Source: Branchiostoma floridae
Taxonomy: Eukaryota > Chordata > Leptocardii > Amphioxiformes > Branchiostomatidae
DNA length: 55,656 bases
Reading direction: 5' to 3'
Assembly (NCBI RefSeq): GCF_000003815.2
Contig: NC_049989.1
Span: 17,463,193 to 17,518,848 of the forward strand
The notes under the pieces are model-generated. The model did not search any database, was not told where the DNA came from, and was given only the letters and a program-made list of their open reading frames with translations. This document shows positions 32,560-44,515 of the stretch, piece after piece (the first letter of the stretch is position 1; each line of letters starts with the position of its first letter). The position numbers were made by a program, and so were the translations under genes.

Positions 32560-35140
32560 CGGTATTCTGAGGTCAGCAATTGCCTCGTGTATTAATATTC
32601 CAAGCACTGTAGCACTATAATTCTGATTTAGGGATATCATGACGGGGATGTTGAAGAAAACAGCGAGAAAAGGACACGCGAGGACGAGTCACGACGAAGC
32701 CTGTGACTCCCTGTACAAGTGCCTCCCAGCCTCCCTGATTTGCAGACGACTCTTGACCAGAAAGGCCGGTATGATATAATCGCTTTCGGTTCTTTTAACT
32801 TGGCATCTAAAATAAAGGTTAAGTGGCAGAAATAGACGAAAAAAACTCAATTGAATATATGTTGAATGATCTCCAGGAGCGGTTTATACTACCGATCTAC
32901 CGCCTTGCTCTGCTGTGTTGCACCTCTCAGATATGCCCCAGCAGATGCCTAAGCACCATAGCTGTGCATTGCCTTGCAGCACATAATGGTGGTGAGGCCA
33001 CGACGACAGAAAATTGTGGTCGTTGGACTTTAACAACGTGACAAATCAGACCTGTGGCACAATATTTAGCTCAATGATTGTACGTAGTGTGCATGGGGAT
33101 CTGGCCCATGCATGCAACCCCCTCTTTGCTACCGGTATCTGATTGGAGATTAACTCAATACACGATTCCGGATAAACATACGCACATTTTTTTTTTGGGG
33201 GGGGGGGGGCATATCTCGCTGCCTTTCTCTCCCAACTCAGAACTGGGGGCGGCGCTGCTGCATTGAGTCGTCCCTGCATGTCCTTGTGTGTATGTTGATA
33301 AAACTAACCCACTGTATTCACTTGTCGTTTACACCCGGAAATCAGTTGTTTAGGTTCATATGTTTACCTCTATGTTCTCTATGTTTAAAGGCCGTTATCA
33401 CTCGTTACTAAAACATGCGCTATTAGGAAAGAAGAACATCGAAATTGGTCGCAACAGGAAGAAAATCTGCCACCACGACAAGAAGACAATATGGGATCCC
33501 AACTTCGGAGGCCTGGCGCCATTGCGTCATCGATCCCCTTACCGGCTTTTAAACAACACATTTTAACAAGCAACTCAAGTTTGAGAAGGGGGACCCGTCT
33601 GAGCCAGGTGTAATTGAGGGTTGAAAGTAGAGAACGCACGACTCTTTATGTTATACAAGAGATATTATAGATTCAAATAAGAAAGCATGCGTGGAGCTTA
33701 GAATGTCAGAGCACCACCATGACATGCCAATACAAAACGATAAAATGCCCTGCTTCAGCATGGCTAAGTCAAGTATAAAATGGTATAAAGGACCTTTGAA
33801 GAATCGACAGCGCCTCACCAGATACAACACAACGCGAATCCCCCACACAAGAACTAAAGACTAATTCACCAGTTGGCGAGATAGTTGTGACCACACAAGA
33901 GGCCAACCGCTGCACTGGCCCTAGTTTCCGGATACGACCCCCTTTATAAAATCCGAATTTTCTTTATATCAATCCGCAGCAACATCTGGTCGGTCGCTAA
34001 AATCGAGAAAGAATTACACGAAAATCATTTCTTCAATTCAGACTATTCCCTGTTGGATATTTGAAGCAAGAGAAAATATTTTTAGGTTTTCGTTCAATCT
34101 GTTTGTATCGATTTTGCAACGTATTTACGGGGTACTTTCTTTTATCCGCGCATGTATATGTATCAAGGAGTGAAGTGCAACAACATGCACAGGTGCAAAC
34201 TATTACCCCATTGAATAATAAGGGTTACAGCTGTAGCTAAACATTCTTCGCTATCCAATCAAATTCTAAAATCAAACACGTGGTAGTGCCTGGTTGGTTA
34301 GGATTGTTAATTACATTACTTGATTATTAGTTGTTTATTTCGAGCGTGTATTTCGACCTTACAAGTCCAGTTTTGGGCAGACAGAAAGTAGTGCACCATA
34401 TGGCCAATGTAAAACAGACGCCTTTCTATTCTCTAGTGCTTTTGAGGTTCTATCCACTAGCTAGACTTCATCTAATAATCGAGATTTGTTGTTGTTGTTT
34501 TCATTTTGGTGTTGTTGTTTTTTTTAGTTCGCGGCGGGAAAATATACTTGCGGATGGATATGCACGAGGAGCTTAGGTCGTCGGGGAAACATCAGGCCAT
34601 TTCAGATGTGAATGGTTTGGGGGGAGGTTGCCTGCGTGCTTAGCTCTGTGTGTTCTCATGTAGGCCGCATCGTTCCCGGGTATAGTCAGCGGGGCAAAGT
34701 AGCCCTCCTGCGTGGGTTAAGTGCTGTGTCTTTTTTTCTGTTTATTTAATTGTGTTTTCTTTTCATTACTTCTTGTGTTTTATTTATTATATGAAGAAAT
34801 TTCTTGAAGTTACCCTTCTATCCTATCAAAGTGGCTTCTTCTTCTTCATACGTGACTACTTCAATAGGCTAAAGGCTCTGACGCGGATTTGGGTCAAGGT
34901 TCTTTTTGTTGAAGACCCGGTAGTCGCTTTTTTGTTTTCTTTTTTTGTTTTGATGTGGTTCATTATGTTTGTATAGAGGGGGAGCCTAGCTTCTCGAGGG
35001 CAGGGGCGCTAATCCCTGTCCGCCACCTTCACCCCATACACATAGCGTTAACAGAAATAACTGTATAACTAAGGTCGGCGTTGGGCAGTCGTTGCTGCGG
35101 TAGGACCTTATCCTTTCATCCTAGGATGACCTGCGTTATC
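32560..35140. other. No recognisable gene; a G-rich run near 33.2 kb
   Basis: AT-rich with short ORFs. A T-run followed by a 14-base G-run lies at about 33187-33210. Nothing is assignable. Confidence 0.3.
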
Positions 35141-35149
35141 AGCAGTGCT

Positions 35150-38100
35150 GTGTCGAGGACAACGCCAAGCACGTACGGCCTGCAGTGATGAACGCGGAGC
35201 GGACAGGCGCGGTGCGTCATGGGAATGACTGAAGGCTAATCCAAGATGGCGCCCTCCACAGATTATCGAATGGGCCGAGATTATACACGTACACGCCTGG
35301 AAATGTGCCTTACTGGACGTATTTATTCCACGTAACCCAATCTACAGGTAGGTCTAATACATCAAGGTATCGTTTTTGTATCTCATGATTATGAATGACC
35401 CATAGAAAAATCATAATCCATTCCAAACAGGTAGAATAATTTTTCACCCCGGAGGTCTCTCCGACCTCCTTGAAAATTTCCACCTTGTTTCCACGTAATT
35501 AATAATTTTCTACTGTTGCAGGTACATTATAACGTTACATGATAGGTTCTAGGGCCCAGTTTTCTCATGACAATGGTACTTGCATTTGTTTTGAAAATCC
35601 GAGGTTACAAGGACAATTTGTAAGCCTTCAGGGTACAGGATATACTATTACCTCCTTGGATATACTGACAGCGGTCACTATAATAATTTTAAAATTATAC
35701 AGTGTAACGTTGCTTGTACCGTGATACATAATAGTATGAGTAGTACTAAGTATTAGTCTCTAACAGACTCCAGAGGTCGCTGGAAAAACTGTAGATATTG
35801 AACAAATAGGAGTCAGGTGGCTAAAGGTGTACTGAGCTTGTGACTGTGATAGCTGGGTAGATTGCACATTACTGACTGAAATGCCTTGGCAACTTACTAG
35901 TATTTATCCCTATCTGGCTAGTAAGTCTTTCTCTTTTTCATCCAGCAATATGTCTGCTTGGAGACTCACTTTAGTATCTCAATTGGTAAAATCAAGGAGG
36001 TAAAAAAAGGCACAAACAGTGACACAACTGGATGCTCTGCTGTGATGTTTGGGCTGTTTGGTGTTTGATTGTGGGATATATATAATAGAATATTAGAATA
36101 CAACATGGTGTATTCCGTATCAACCAAGGTACCCGCGGGTTGGATCGCCCGACGCCTTCGACCGTCGGGCGATCCGATCTGTGGGAGGGCTTGGACCGAG
36201 GGTGAATACACCGTGTTGTATTTCATCTGGACCTGAACTGGACCTGGACAGTCCTGAATTTTCTGTACCGGTACCCACCCTTAGTTCATGCCGTACTCGT
36301 AAGAAATTCTTGCCGATCCAGTAATAGACAGTAGTGTAAATTAGTAATTAGTAATAGACTGTGTGGGACCGCGTGGCGCAGTGGAGCATGTCCGGATCTG
36401 CACCGAGAGGTTGCGGGTTCGATTCCGGCATGTCGTGCCACCGATCTTGTGCCCTTGGGAAAGGCACTTTACACGACTTTCCCCACTTTACTCAGGTGAA
36501 AATAAGTAGCTAGCTTCAGCTAGGGCCCTCCCTCGGATAGGATGTTAAATGGAGGTCCCGTGTCTGGGGAGAGCCATACCCCAGGCACGTTAAAGAACCC
36601 GCCACATGTGCAATGGTGCGGTGTGAGTGGTCCAAAACCTACAGTACCTTGGCCGCACCTGGGACAATTACTGTGGTATTGAGATCACCTGAGTGGCGCC
36701 GAATGGCAGCTCGCTCCAGACCCTTGCGATCTAGCCCCGCCTATTGTAAGCTCCTCGCAATTCAGCCACTGGCTGCAAAGAGTGAGTAGTCGGCCCACCC
36801 AATAACAATAACAATTATTTTTTAAATTGAATCCCTGATATTCAGAAAATTGAGCATGATACATCATGGTAACTTTTGTTTAAAAAGTGGAGTCACCCCT
36901 TTGGCTTATAACCCAAAACTCACTTAGGTGGAAATGAGTACCTAGCGTATGCCTGTTTCTCATCCAGAGTATAATACTAGACTAGTCCTTCAGTGTAATA
37001 ATGCATTGCAGCTGGTGTACTATAGGCAGTATATTCATTATTAGAAGGACTCTAGCAGTAGCAGTAACACTAACAGGCTAAAACCTCTTTCCAGAAAAGA
37101 GCAAATTTTCAAACATTCACCATATTTTCTTTATTTCTTTATATTTGTCATTGATTTTTATCTACTCACTCATTATTCAGTACGGAAGACAGTTCATAAC
37201 CATTGCCTTCAACGAGAATTCATCCCCCACAACATCAAATGTAGTGCCTTATATTTTATAATTGATTTTATATTAAGACATTGGTGTTATGTACTCCATT
37301 CTTAAATTACTCATATTTTTTCACTGTGTATGCCATTAGCTTTGGGCATGACTTTGCAAATAAAACAATGATTTTGATTATCAATATTGAGTTAACATGC
37401 TAACTGTAAATGAGGAATTTTTTTCATTCACCGGGAACTTAAAACCATCGCAAACATTTTTCCATGACAGTTAGAGACTACAGTGCATAGTACTACTACG
37501 AACTTAAAACCACCGCGAACAGTCCTTTTTCCCGCTACCGCAAAATTAAATTCCCGCAAACTTAAAAGCATTTACAACTTAATAATGAAACAATATGTGT
37601 CTTAGATAAGTCTTTTTTTTCTAATACGAAGGGGGTGGTAGCACCAATCTCGGTTATTTTGACAGCGATAAACTCACTACTATAGGTACCAATATACTTA
37701 ACCAAGCAGAGCAGATCAAAATACACATTGCTATATTATCCTCATATTATGGATATTTTAAGCCCTTTTGTTAGAAAAGAAATCAATGCATGTTTTTGTT
37801 TACATGTTGCATTATGAGTGTGAATGTGTATGTGAGTGTGGATGTGTGTGTATGCCTTTTTGTGAATATGAGTATGTGTGTGTGTGTCTCAACATTTACA
37901 TTTGTATGTCATACTTAGGCCAAGATACAAGGTAGTGTTCAATACAAGTGTTCAGGAACCGGTTGATAACTTGGCTTATTACATGGGGTTCTACTAATAG
38001 TAGAACCCCATGTAGTAGTACTATAGGATCATTCAAACATGCTTCATGTGTACTGAGATTCAAACATTAGAATTGCTGTTGTTACAATTTTTCCGTTGAG

Positions 38101-38727
38101 GACGCCAAATTTTCTCAAATTCTGCATTTTGCATTGAAACAAATGTTTTTCTTGGGTGGGTATGACATAGATAAAGTGAAATACTGTTTACAACATGCTG
38201 TATTCTGTATCACCCTTGGTCCCAGCCCTCATGTGGGTGGGATCACCCTCCAGCCTAACAGTTGAACAGGTGCCTCAGGCGATAAGGAATACACCATGTT
38301 GTATTCTATATGTATATATGTGAGTGTGTTTTTGTGTGTACAGTGTGTGTGTATTTGTGTGTACAGTGTGTTTGTGTGTACAGTGTGTTTGTGTGTGTTT
38401 AGAGAGTGTGTTTGTGTTTTGACAATACTCCCTGTATTTCATTAGGTCTTTATTTGTTGTCATAAGATCACAGGACACGATACTTGCTATCAGATGTATT
38501 TCAATAGGCACTGACAACAAGGCTATACAGTGACATTGCTAATGCAACCTTCACCAGAATCATGTCCATTACAACACTGAAATATTTTAATTTGTAATGT
38601 TGTTGCTATAGGTGCTGATGACACTCAACCCAGGCAGGCCATCAGTGCACATGAGATGACAGCAGATGAGAAGCTGATTATGCAATGGATTACCTGCTTC
38701 TATAACATGCAAATGGGAGAGTTATAA
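35150..38727 (+). CDS. Possible small gene, first and last exons visible
   Basis: A CpG-containing stretch (35130-35260) with CCAAGATGGCG, a YY1-like initiator context, ends in a strong donor (CTACAG/GTAGGT, exon end 35347). The ATG at 35246 opens only 29 codons before TAA, so it may be an upstream ORF. A last exon at 38612-38727 has acceptor TTGCTATAG and encodes ADDTQPRQAISAHEMTADEK, ends YNMQMGEL and stops at TAA. A possible middle exon lies near 35521-35619 (MIGSRAQFSHDNGTCICFE, then a GTAAGC donor). Phases do not close the model, so exons are missing. An AATAAA lies at 39436-39441. No family is recognised. Confidence 0.35.
36097..36224. mobile_element. Palindromic MITE, copy 3
   Basis: It begins ATACAACATGGTGTATTC and ends GAATACACCGTGTTGTAT. 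It holds an inner perfect hairpin (GGATCGCCCGACG...CGTCGGGCGATCC). It lies in the intron of the possible gene at 35.2-38.7 kb. Confidence 0.75.
36361..36810 (+). mobile_element. tRNA-derived SINE
   Basis: A tRNA-like head carries an A box TGGCGCAGTGG (36374-36384) and a B box GTTCGATTC (36417-36425), the internal RNA polymerase III promoter. The body includes CACGTTAAAGAACCC, which resembles the conserved central domains of several invertebrate SINE superfamilies (recalled, not searched). The 3' part has CTCGCAATTCAGCCACTGGC, which resembles the tail at 49475, and ends in AATAACAATAACAATT. Length is about 440 bp. It is not a functional tRNA because the acceptor stem does not close. Confidence 0.8.
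37807..37895 (+). repeat. GT-rich microsatellite
   Basis: Imperfect (GTGTGA)n/(TG)n. No other content. Confidence 0.7.
37981..38013. repeat. Perfect 16-bp inverted repeat, one-base spacer
   Basis: ACATGGGGTTCTACTA is followed by one A and then its exact reverse complement. As RNA it would form a tight hairpin. Confidence 0.9.
38189..38305. mobile_element. Palindromic MITE, copy 4
   Basis: The left end is TACAACATGCTGTATTCTG and the right end GGAATACACCATGTTGTA. The inner part is partly self-complementary and diverged. It belongs to the same family as the copies at 12.1, 12.4 and 36.1 kb. Confidence 0.7.
38315..38405 (+). repeat. GTGTGTACA microsatellite
   Basis: Repeats of TTTGTGTGTACAGTGTG. 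The minus-strand ORF over it, rich in His and Thr, is an artefact. Confidence 0.7.
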
Positions 38728-39519
38728 TGAACATTAACGAAGTCCCAATTTCTTTGTAAAAAGATAAACAGCTAGTAGAAGCATGCTTTTTGCAATGCAC
38801 TGTGTTACTATGACAATTACAATGACTCAGATTTAGATGCTTTGAAATCATAGCTCTCTGGACTGTAGATGTCATGTTAAAGCTAATATGTAGCACGCAG
38901 TATCCTAGATGCAATGTTGTGAGGAACCATTTTGCATATCCATATTTACAAATAGCTTGCAATTATATACCTCAGGACTATGTATGCTGTCAGTAACTGT
39001 AAGTCCCTGAGGCATGACTGATTGACCAAGGAAGCAGAGCATTTTCTTAAATGTTCAAATTCTGTGTTTTATCAAAATTTCATTGAACAGGTAGCTATAT
39101 GGAGAGGGGTGGATTAATTGTCTGTTTAAGATGCTCTCCAGGAAATGTTAAGGTATATAATGTTGAGCTATTCCTGATGAAATGATTTTAAAAACACAGT
39201 ACATTTCATGCTTTAAGTGTAGAGCTTTTCACCCTATGTACGATACATAATGGTAATTCATGTCATTGAGTTTTCCTTTGCATGCATATACAAAAATAAG
39301 TGCAAACACAGGACCACATGCAGTTGTGCATTGTATATAAAGGTATGAACAAGTTGACCTCTTTTTTCCAGGTAGACAGTTATTTACTTAGATCCTTTTT
39401 GTCAAGCTTTATTTTGCTGCAGTCAAGTCATCAGAAATAAACAATGGTCCCTGGGAAAAATTTTCTTCTGAAGTCCATACTTTTTAAGGCAGGTAAATAG
39501 CCATCATCAATATTTTTGA

Positions 39520-40388
39520 GTTAAGGGTAAATCAATAATTTCCTGACATCACGTATGCCCTCTTTTTGTCGAAAAATGTAAATTTGGCCCTATGAACCAA
39601 AAATAGCAGATTTCAACCCAAAAATGAGATGTCGACAAACGGTGTCCGATTTCCTTCAAACCAACTTTGTTGGGTGCGGAATAATTTCCTGACATCACGT
39701 ATGCCCTCTTTTTGTCGTAACTCATGAACGGCTGGTGCTAAAGCTATGAAACTTTGTGATATAACACAAAATATTGTTAGCAAAATTTTTTTGGCAAAAA
39801 AAGAAATTTATCATTATTTGGGGTTGCCATGGCAACGGAATTCTGACAGGCTTATTTTTGCAAAAAAAAATCCAATTTCGATTTAAAAGGTTTTCTTGGT
39901 AAAACATGCTTGTTTTCTTACAACAATAAAATTCTATGAAGTTCAATGCTATTTTCATGATTCAAAATTCATAATTTATGCTAATTTCATGACGTCATTA
40001 GTCAAAATCCTGATGGCCGCCCTTATAAGCTAAATGACGTCATAATGTCGTCATATTATATGGTGATGACACAGAAGTTTTTATGAGGATTTAGTTTTAC
40101 ATGTTTATTATCCCCTGAAAGTTTGGTGGTGATAGGATAAGTAGTTAGGGAGTTAGACTCAAAACTTTGTTTCAAAAGCTGCACTTTTTGGCTGGGGTCC
40201 GTTTGGACTTTCTTAATAGCTTCCACAGTGTTGTACCAATCTTCATAAAAACTTAGGAGAAGGTACAGAAGATATTGGTTGACAAAGTCACGGAAGGAAT
40301 TTTTCTTCAGATCAAAAATGTTCAAATGGTACTTCAAAATTTACGCCTGGGGTCCAAATGGACCCCACTCGGGTGTTTGAGGGTTAAG
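39520..40388 (-). mobile_element. Relative of the piggyBac-type element, one end clear
   Basis: The right boundary reads CTCGGGTGTTTGAGGGTTAA. Seen from the other strand this is TTAACCCTCAAACACC, a CCC-starting end next to TTAA. It is preceded by the palindrome GGGGTCCAAATGGACCCC (about 40349). Inside are GTTGCCATGGCAAC (39823-39836) and TGACGTCA (39990 and 40035), which are shared with the element at 17.9 kb in opposite orientation, and a 38-bp direct repeat (ATTTCCTGACATCACG at about 39538 and 39683). The left end has TTAA at 39521 but not the expected inverted end. Confidence 0.55.
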
Positions 40389-40389
40389 T

Positions 40390-40560
40390 GCTTGTGTTTG
40401 TTTGGGTCCGTAGTTATTTGACTGGCGAAATGAATTGTGCTTTGTGGCGAAGCGACTTGTGCTTTGTGGCGAAACGACTTACGTCGTGGCGAAATGACGT
40501 TGGCAAACCGACACCGACACTGTGGCAAAGCGACATGTAACCCTCTCAATAGACTGAGGT
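40390..40560 (+). repeat. Imperfect GTGGCGAAACGACTT repeat
   Basis: Five to six copies of a unit of about 20-25 bp (GTGCTTTGTGGCGAAGCGACT and variants) between 40428 and 40530. Non-coding. Confidence 0.5.
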
Positions 40561-41031
40561 CGTGTGAAAGAAAGTGGTCGGGAACACAAACGTGTAAGGT
40601 GCAGACTTTTCGGAGTTGCAGAAAGTACAGCCGGAGGTGGTAGTACTGGTAAATAATCAGGTATGACAGTTCGGGTCGACCGGTCACGGATGAGTCTACT
40701 TGCTCACGAGGGTGTGTATCGATTAGGTGTTGTGTTTTGCAGTAACTGCTATTTTTGCCCTATGCTTGAGTCACAGTCGTCAACAGAAACATGAATAAAA
40801 ATTTATTTGCATTATTAATTTAATGCAATTAAATAAGACATAAGAGAAACATTGTGACATTGCACCTGAGGCGTGAGATCTTCGAACTATTGTTACTTCT
40901 CACCGACTTAGGATTTAAAATTGTAGGATCTAAGTATCATTCTAGGATGCTTCCCGCTACCTTTTTATCCTTTAAGCCATAACGTAGACTACATAACCAT
41001 GGTATTTTTTTTTTCTCTCGCGTGTTTCCAG

Positions 41032-44000
41032 ACTGTTGGGGAGTTTGTGCGCCAGTTGGGACAGCCTGAGAACATGATCCACATCATCGGGCATAGCCTG
41101 GGGGCTCATGCCGCGGGGTTTGCCGGGAAGGCTTCAAACTCGGCAGGATTCAAAATCGCACGAATCTCCGGTACTTTTATGTCTTTAGAATAAGTCGTCA
41201 GGAATTGAAATGTTACGCAAGATAAAATTTTGCTTCGTATAAAGCTTCTAGAAAGCATTCTATCATTCAACAGCTCTGTATAGGTAGCCACGTGACCTGG
41301 TAGTCAATGACCATATAGGTCACATGACACGAGGGTTGTGAAGATGGCAGGAGAGTAGGCAGCTTTTATTTTCATGTTAAGAACTAGAGCGGGGCCTGAT
41401 TTTATCCATATCTTAGTTCGTCCTTGATTAATTACATTTATATGTTGTAGTTTGAAAATATCGAACTTAGGAAGCATAGTTAAGCAAGTTTGAAAGTCTA
41501 TTTAAGTGATGGACTATGTAAAAGAATTAAGCAAAAGTTTCAAAACGAAAGTTAGTCTATCTAAGAAAACGGTGGATAGTTGCTTGTAACGAAAATAAGC
41601 CAAACCCTTCAAATAGAAAAGTAGAACAGTCTCCATTCTGTCGATGAAGGGTAGACATCCAGGTAATTATAAAATTAAAGATAGGCCAGTTGTCATTTTG
41701 CTTCTATTTTATCAACAAATTTCAGTTAACTTCTCTGTTAGGTGTTTGCTTTGCGATTGTCATTCGGCTATTGTTTTGCAATAACGTTATTATATCGTTA
41801 TTTTGTATGATTATTCTGATACGAATTTTATCCGCCTGCAGGTTTAGACCCAGCAGGCCCGGGGTTCAGACGCGCTCGTGCCGCAGACAGGCTGGACAGA
41901 GGTGACGCCCTGTTTGTTGACGTCATCCACACGGACATTCTGGTGTTGGGGAAGCTAAAGCCAATCGGACACGTCGATTTCTACCCAAACGAAGGATGGC
42001 TTCAACCCGGATGTAAACGTAAATCCCTGCACCACTTACCTCCGTTTTCAGCTTCGTAAAATGAGGCTCACTTCTTGTGCCAACATTTCTTCGGTAGCCT
42101 GTCAGGAAGTAAACTAAAAGCCAAGTCACGTGGTCAAAAGTCAAGAACGTGAGGTTGGCCTGTGCCCGAGAGTTGAGTCTGTAGTGTTGGCAATGTACAT
42201 GGTTTTGCTATATCTATTTTCACTCCACCATACCCTGTTACATCTGTCGAAAAAATACAACACAATTCCTATTTGTGTTTTTTTTTTTAAACAGCGGTGC
42301 CTTCTTTGATAATGTGTGATTCACTAGCACGCTGCATCAAGAAATAAAAGAGTGATTACAGCACAGTAATAGATAGTACGAACAGTTCCGTGTAAAGGCC
42401 TTAGATGCACATTATCGTGTGTCCATTCTCGCATGGAATGATTTTCTTAACATTTAGGTTTGGAACAGTCTAATTTGCATATTGAGGATAGAGTAGTGAA
42501 ATTGTCGAATTTGCTCAAAAGCGTATACTCGCCCTTCTAGTTTGTCAATAACTTAACAAATTTCAAAATCACGGAGAATCTTCGATGCCGTGCTGCTTGC
42601 TACTTCGTCACAGCCACGAGCCAAAGCTTTATGTGTCTTTTCGTATATTTTTTCTAAAATGTCGGTAGTCCCTTTCAAGGGCAACTGACTTGTTATTCTT
42701 CCTACTGCAGCTAGGTGTCGCTTTATGAAAAGATGCGGTCCCAAAAATGTTGTCAGATACACACACCAGCTGTGTATAAAAGAGCAATTTGTTTACCATT
42801 GAGTTTCCAAGCTACCAGAAACTATTTAATGACGATTTTTACGATTATCTCAATATTTTCAATTTCTAGTAAGACCAGGCTGCAGCCACGGTCGGGCTCC
42901 TGAGTTCTATACCGAATCTATCAGCTCGGGGTGTCAGTTCCCGGCCTACAGCTGTCCCGACTGGGACACTTTCTTCAGGAACCGTGGGCAATGTGATGTC
43001 TGCAGCCATAGCAGTCTAACAGACGGGTAGGTTATTAGCTTTACCCTGATGGTTCTGTTGTTCTCAAGAAGACGAGAGCTGCAGCGGATCATGAAGGACC
43101 CGACACATCCCTGCAGACAGTTTCTGCCCCCTGTTGTGGAAACTCGCTACAACCTGAGACGCAGTGTAGAACTGAAAGCACCATTTAGTAAATCAAACAG
43201 ACACAAGATGTCCTTTATACCGCGAACTCTGGCCCAAAATGCTGCCTGTGTATCCATCTAAATGTTTATGTAAATAGATTTAAAATTTTATATTGATGGC
43301 TCTATGCCGATTTTATCTCAAAATGTTGTCAAAGTGCATGTAACGATGATCACTGTAGTGCTGTCTTATGTAAAATCAATGCAATTCAGCCCTTGTTGCC
43401 AGGGCTGAAAAGTTGATTGGAAAATAATGTTTCAAAGACATGGATGGATTACCATGTATTTGTATTTTAGTTTAAGGCCACGTTGACTTTATGGATGGCA
43501 CCCGCACGGGCATAGATTTTTGCCTGTTCTAAAAAAAATGTAGCCACATATGCATGTCACCCAATAGAATTCTAATCGCAGTGGTGGTCAATTTACTCCT
43601 CTGCCTGCGAAATTCCTTCCCCAGCTTATGTTACTGTTTTATGCCACCGCAGGAATCTGCTTGGAGATTAATAGAATCCCTGGTCATCTTGGATTTTTTG
43701 CTTGCCAGAGGATCTGTACTCCTTAGTAAAGGAGCCCATGGTTGTGCCACGGGGCCACAGTACCATCTTTAAATGAGAATTGCAATAGAACAATGTTAAA
43801 ATGATGACGATTGTGTCTTAGAGTCTTACTTTAGGTGAACATAAGACAAACAAAGCCTGGTAAAGAATGGTCTGAATGTTCAGTCTTGTGGTTTAGCAGC
43901 ATTTTTTGCCGGAATTTTTTTCGCCCTCGCAAAATATTTGTTTTTGGGACTCCAGAGGATGTCATCCATAGAATTAAGTCAATGTGGCCTGAGTTTTGCG

Positions 44001-44185
44001 ATCTTCTTATTGTCAAAACGTTATTGTCTGTATGTTTGGTCTTATTTCACAGTGCCTGTTCGTTGATGGGGTATCCTTCCATCAACTACCCAAACTCACA
44101 AGGCAAGATGTATCTTAGGACAAGTATGGACTCCAGCCCACACTGCAGTAAGAAATTTTTTTCCTTCACTAATACCATTTTCTAA
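41032..44185 (+). CDS. Pancreatic-lipase-family enzyme, N terminus not in view, short lid
   Basis: Exons: 41032-41170, 41842-42018, 42870-43026 and 44053 to about 44147 or 44185, all phase-consistent. Exon 1 carries the nucleophile elbow GHSLGAH (Ser at 41095). Exon 2 has LDPAGPGF (catalytic Asp at 41847), then VIHTD and [10 protein letters not shown]. Exon 3 has [11 protein letters not shown] (His at 42887) and Cys-rich CDVCSHSS. Exon 4 ends MGYPSINYP and [14 protein letters not shown]. Asp to His is about 63 residues against 87 in pancreatic lipase, and the shortfall sits at the lid, leaving CKLRPGC. Mini-lids are known in phospholipase A1-type members. A strong donor follows at 44147. If it is not used, a stop at 44185 and AATAAA near 44424 end the gene without a PLAT domain. 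Exons for the N-terminal half are not found upstream. A secreted esterase or phospholipase is inferred. Confidence 0.85.
42553..42762 (-). other. Antisense ORF inside a lipase intron
   Basis: A 69-codon minus-strand frame reads [12 protein letters not shown] and then [20 protein letters not shown]. The composition is protein-like, but I recognise no family. It may be an inserted retroelement piece. Confidence 0.25.
43049..43430 (+). mobile_element. 3' end of a CR1/L2-like LINE in a lipase intron
   Basis: The frame ends with [20 protein letters not shown] and IPRTL, the usual C-terminal block of such RT proteins, then stops at 43261. A UTR of about 160 bp follows with CAATTCAGCCC...GGGCTG, a hairpin common at the 3' ends of these elements. 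The 5' part is truncated. Confidence 0.65.
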
Positions 44186-44515
44186 AAGATTTCGCGGATG
44201 GGAATGATGATAATATTGTGAGTACAATGTAGGTTCCAATTAAATGATTTCTGAGATCTAAGTCAGTTCAAAGATGATGATCAGTTGTCGGCCCAAGTTA
44301 TTGTAAGGACTGAGAACTAATGGACAACTATTTCCACATCAACGCACTACAGTATACAACCATGTTTAAGGTCAGGTATAGATTTAAAAAAAAGTATAAC
44401 TCACTTCTATCGGAATAAGGAATAAATCTTTATTTGGTGCTTACTCGGAGGTTGCACCGATGTGAGGTTGCCACTACATTTTTTTACATTCAGACACTTA
44501 GTATCTGCATAAAAA

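Noticed and set aside
35246-35335. 29-codon ORF as the protein of the 35-kb gene
   Set aside because: It stops before the strong donor at 35347, so it is better read as an upstream ORF or as non-coding.
36361-36440. A genuine tRNA gene
   Set aside because: A and B boxes are good, but the cloverleaf does not close and the sequence continues into a SINE body.
38275-38520. His/Thr-rich minus ORF
   Set aside because: Translation of a GT microsatellite.
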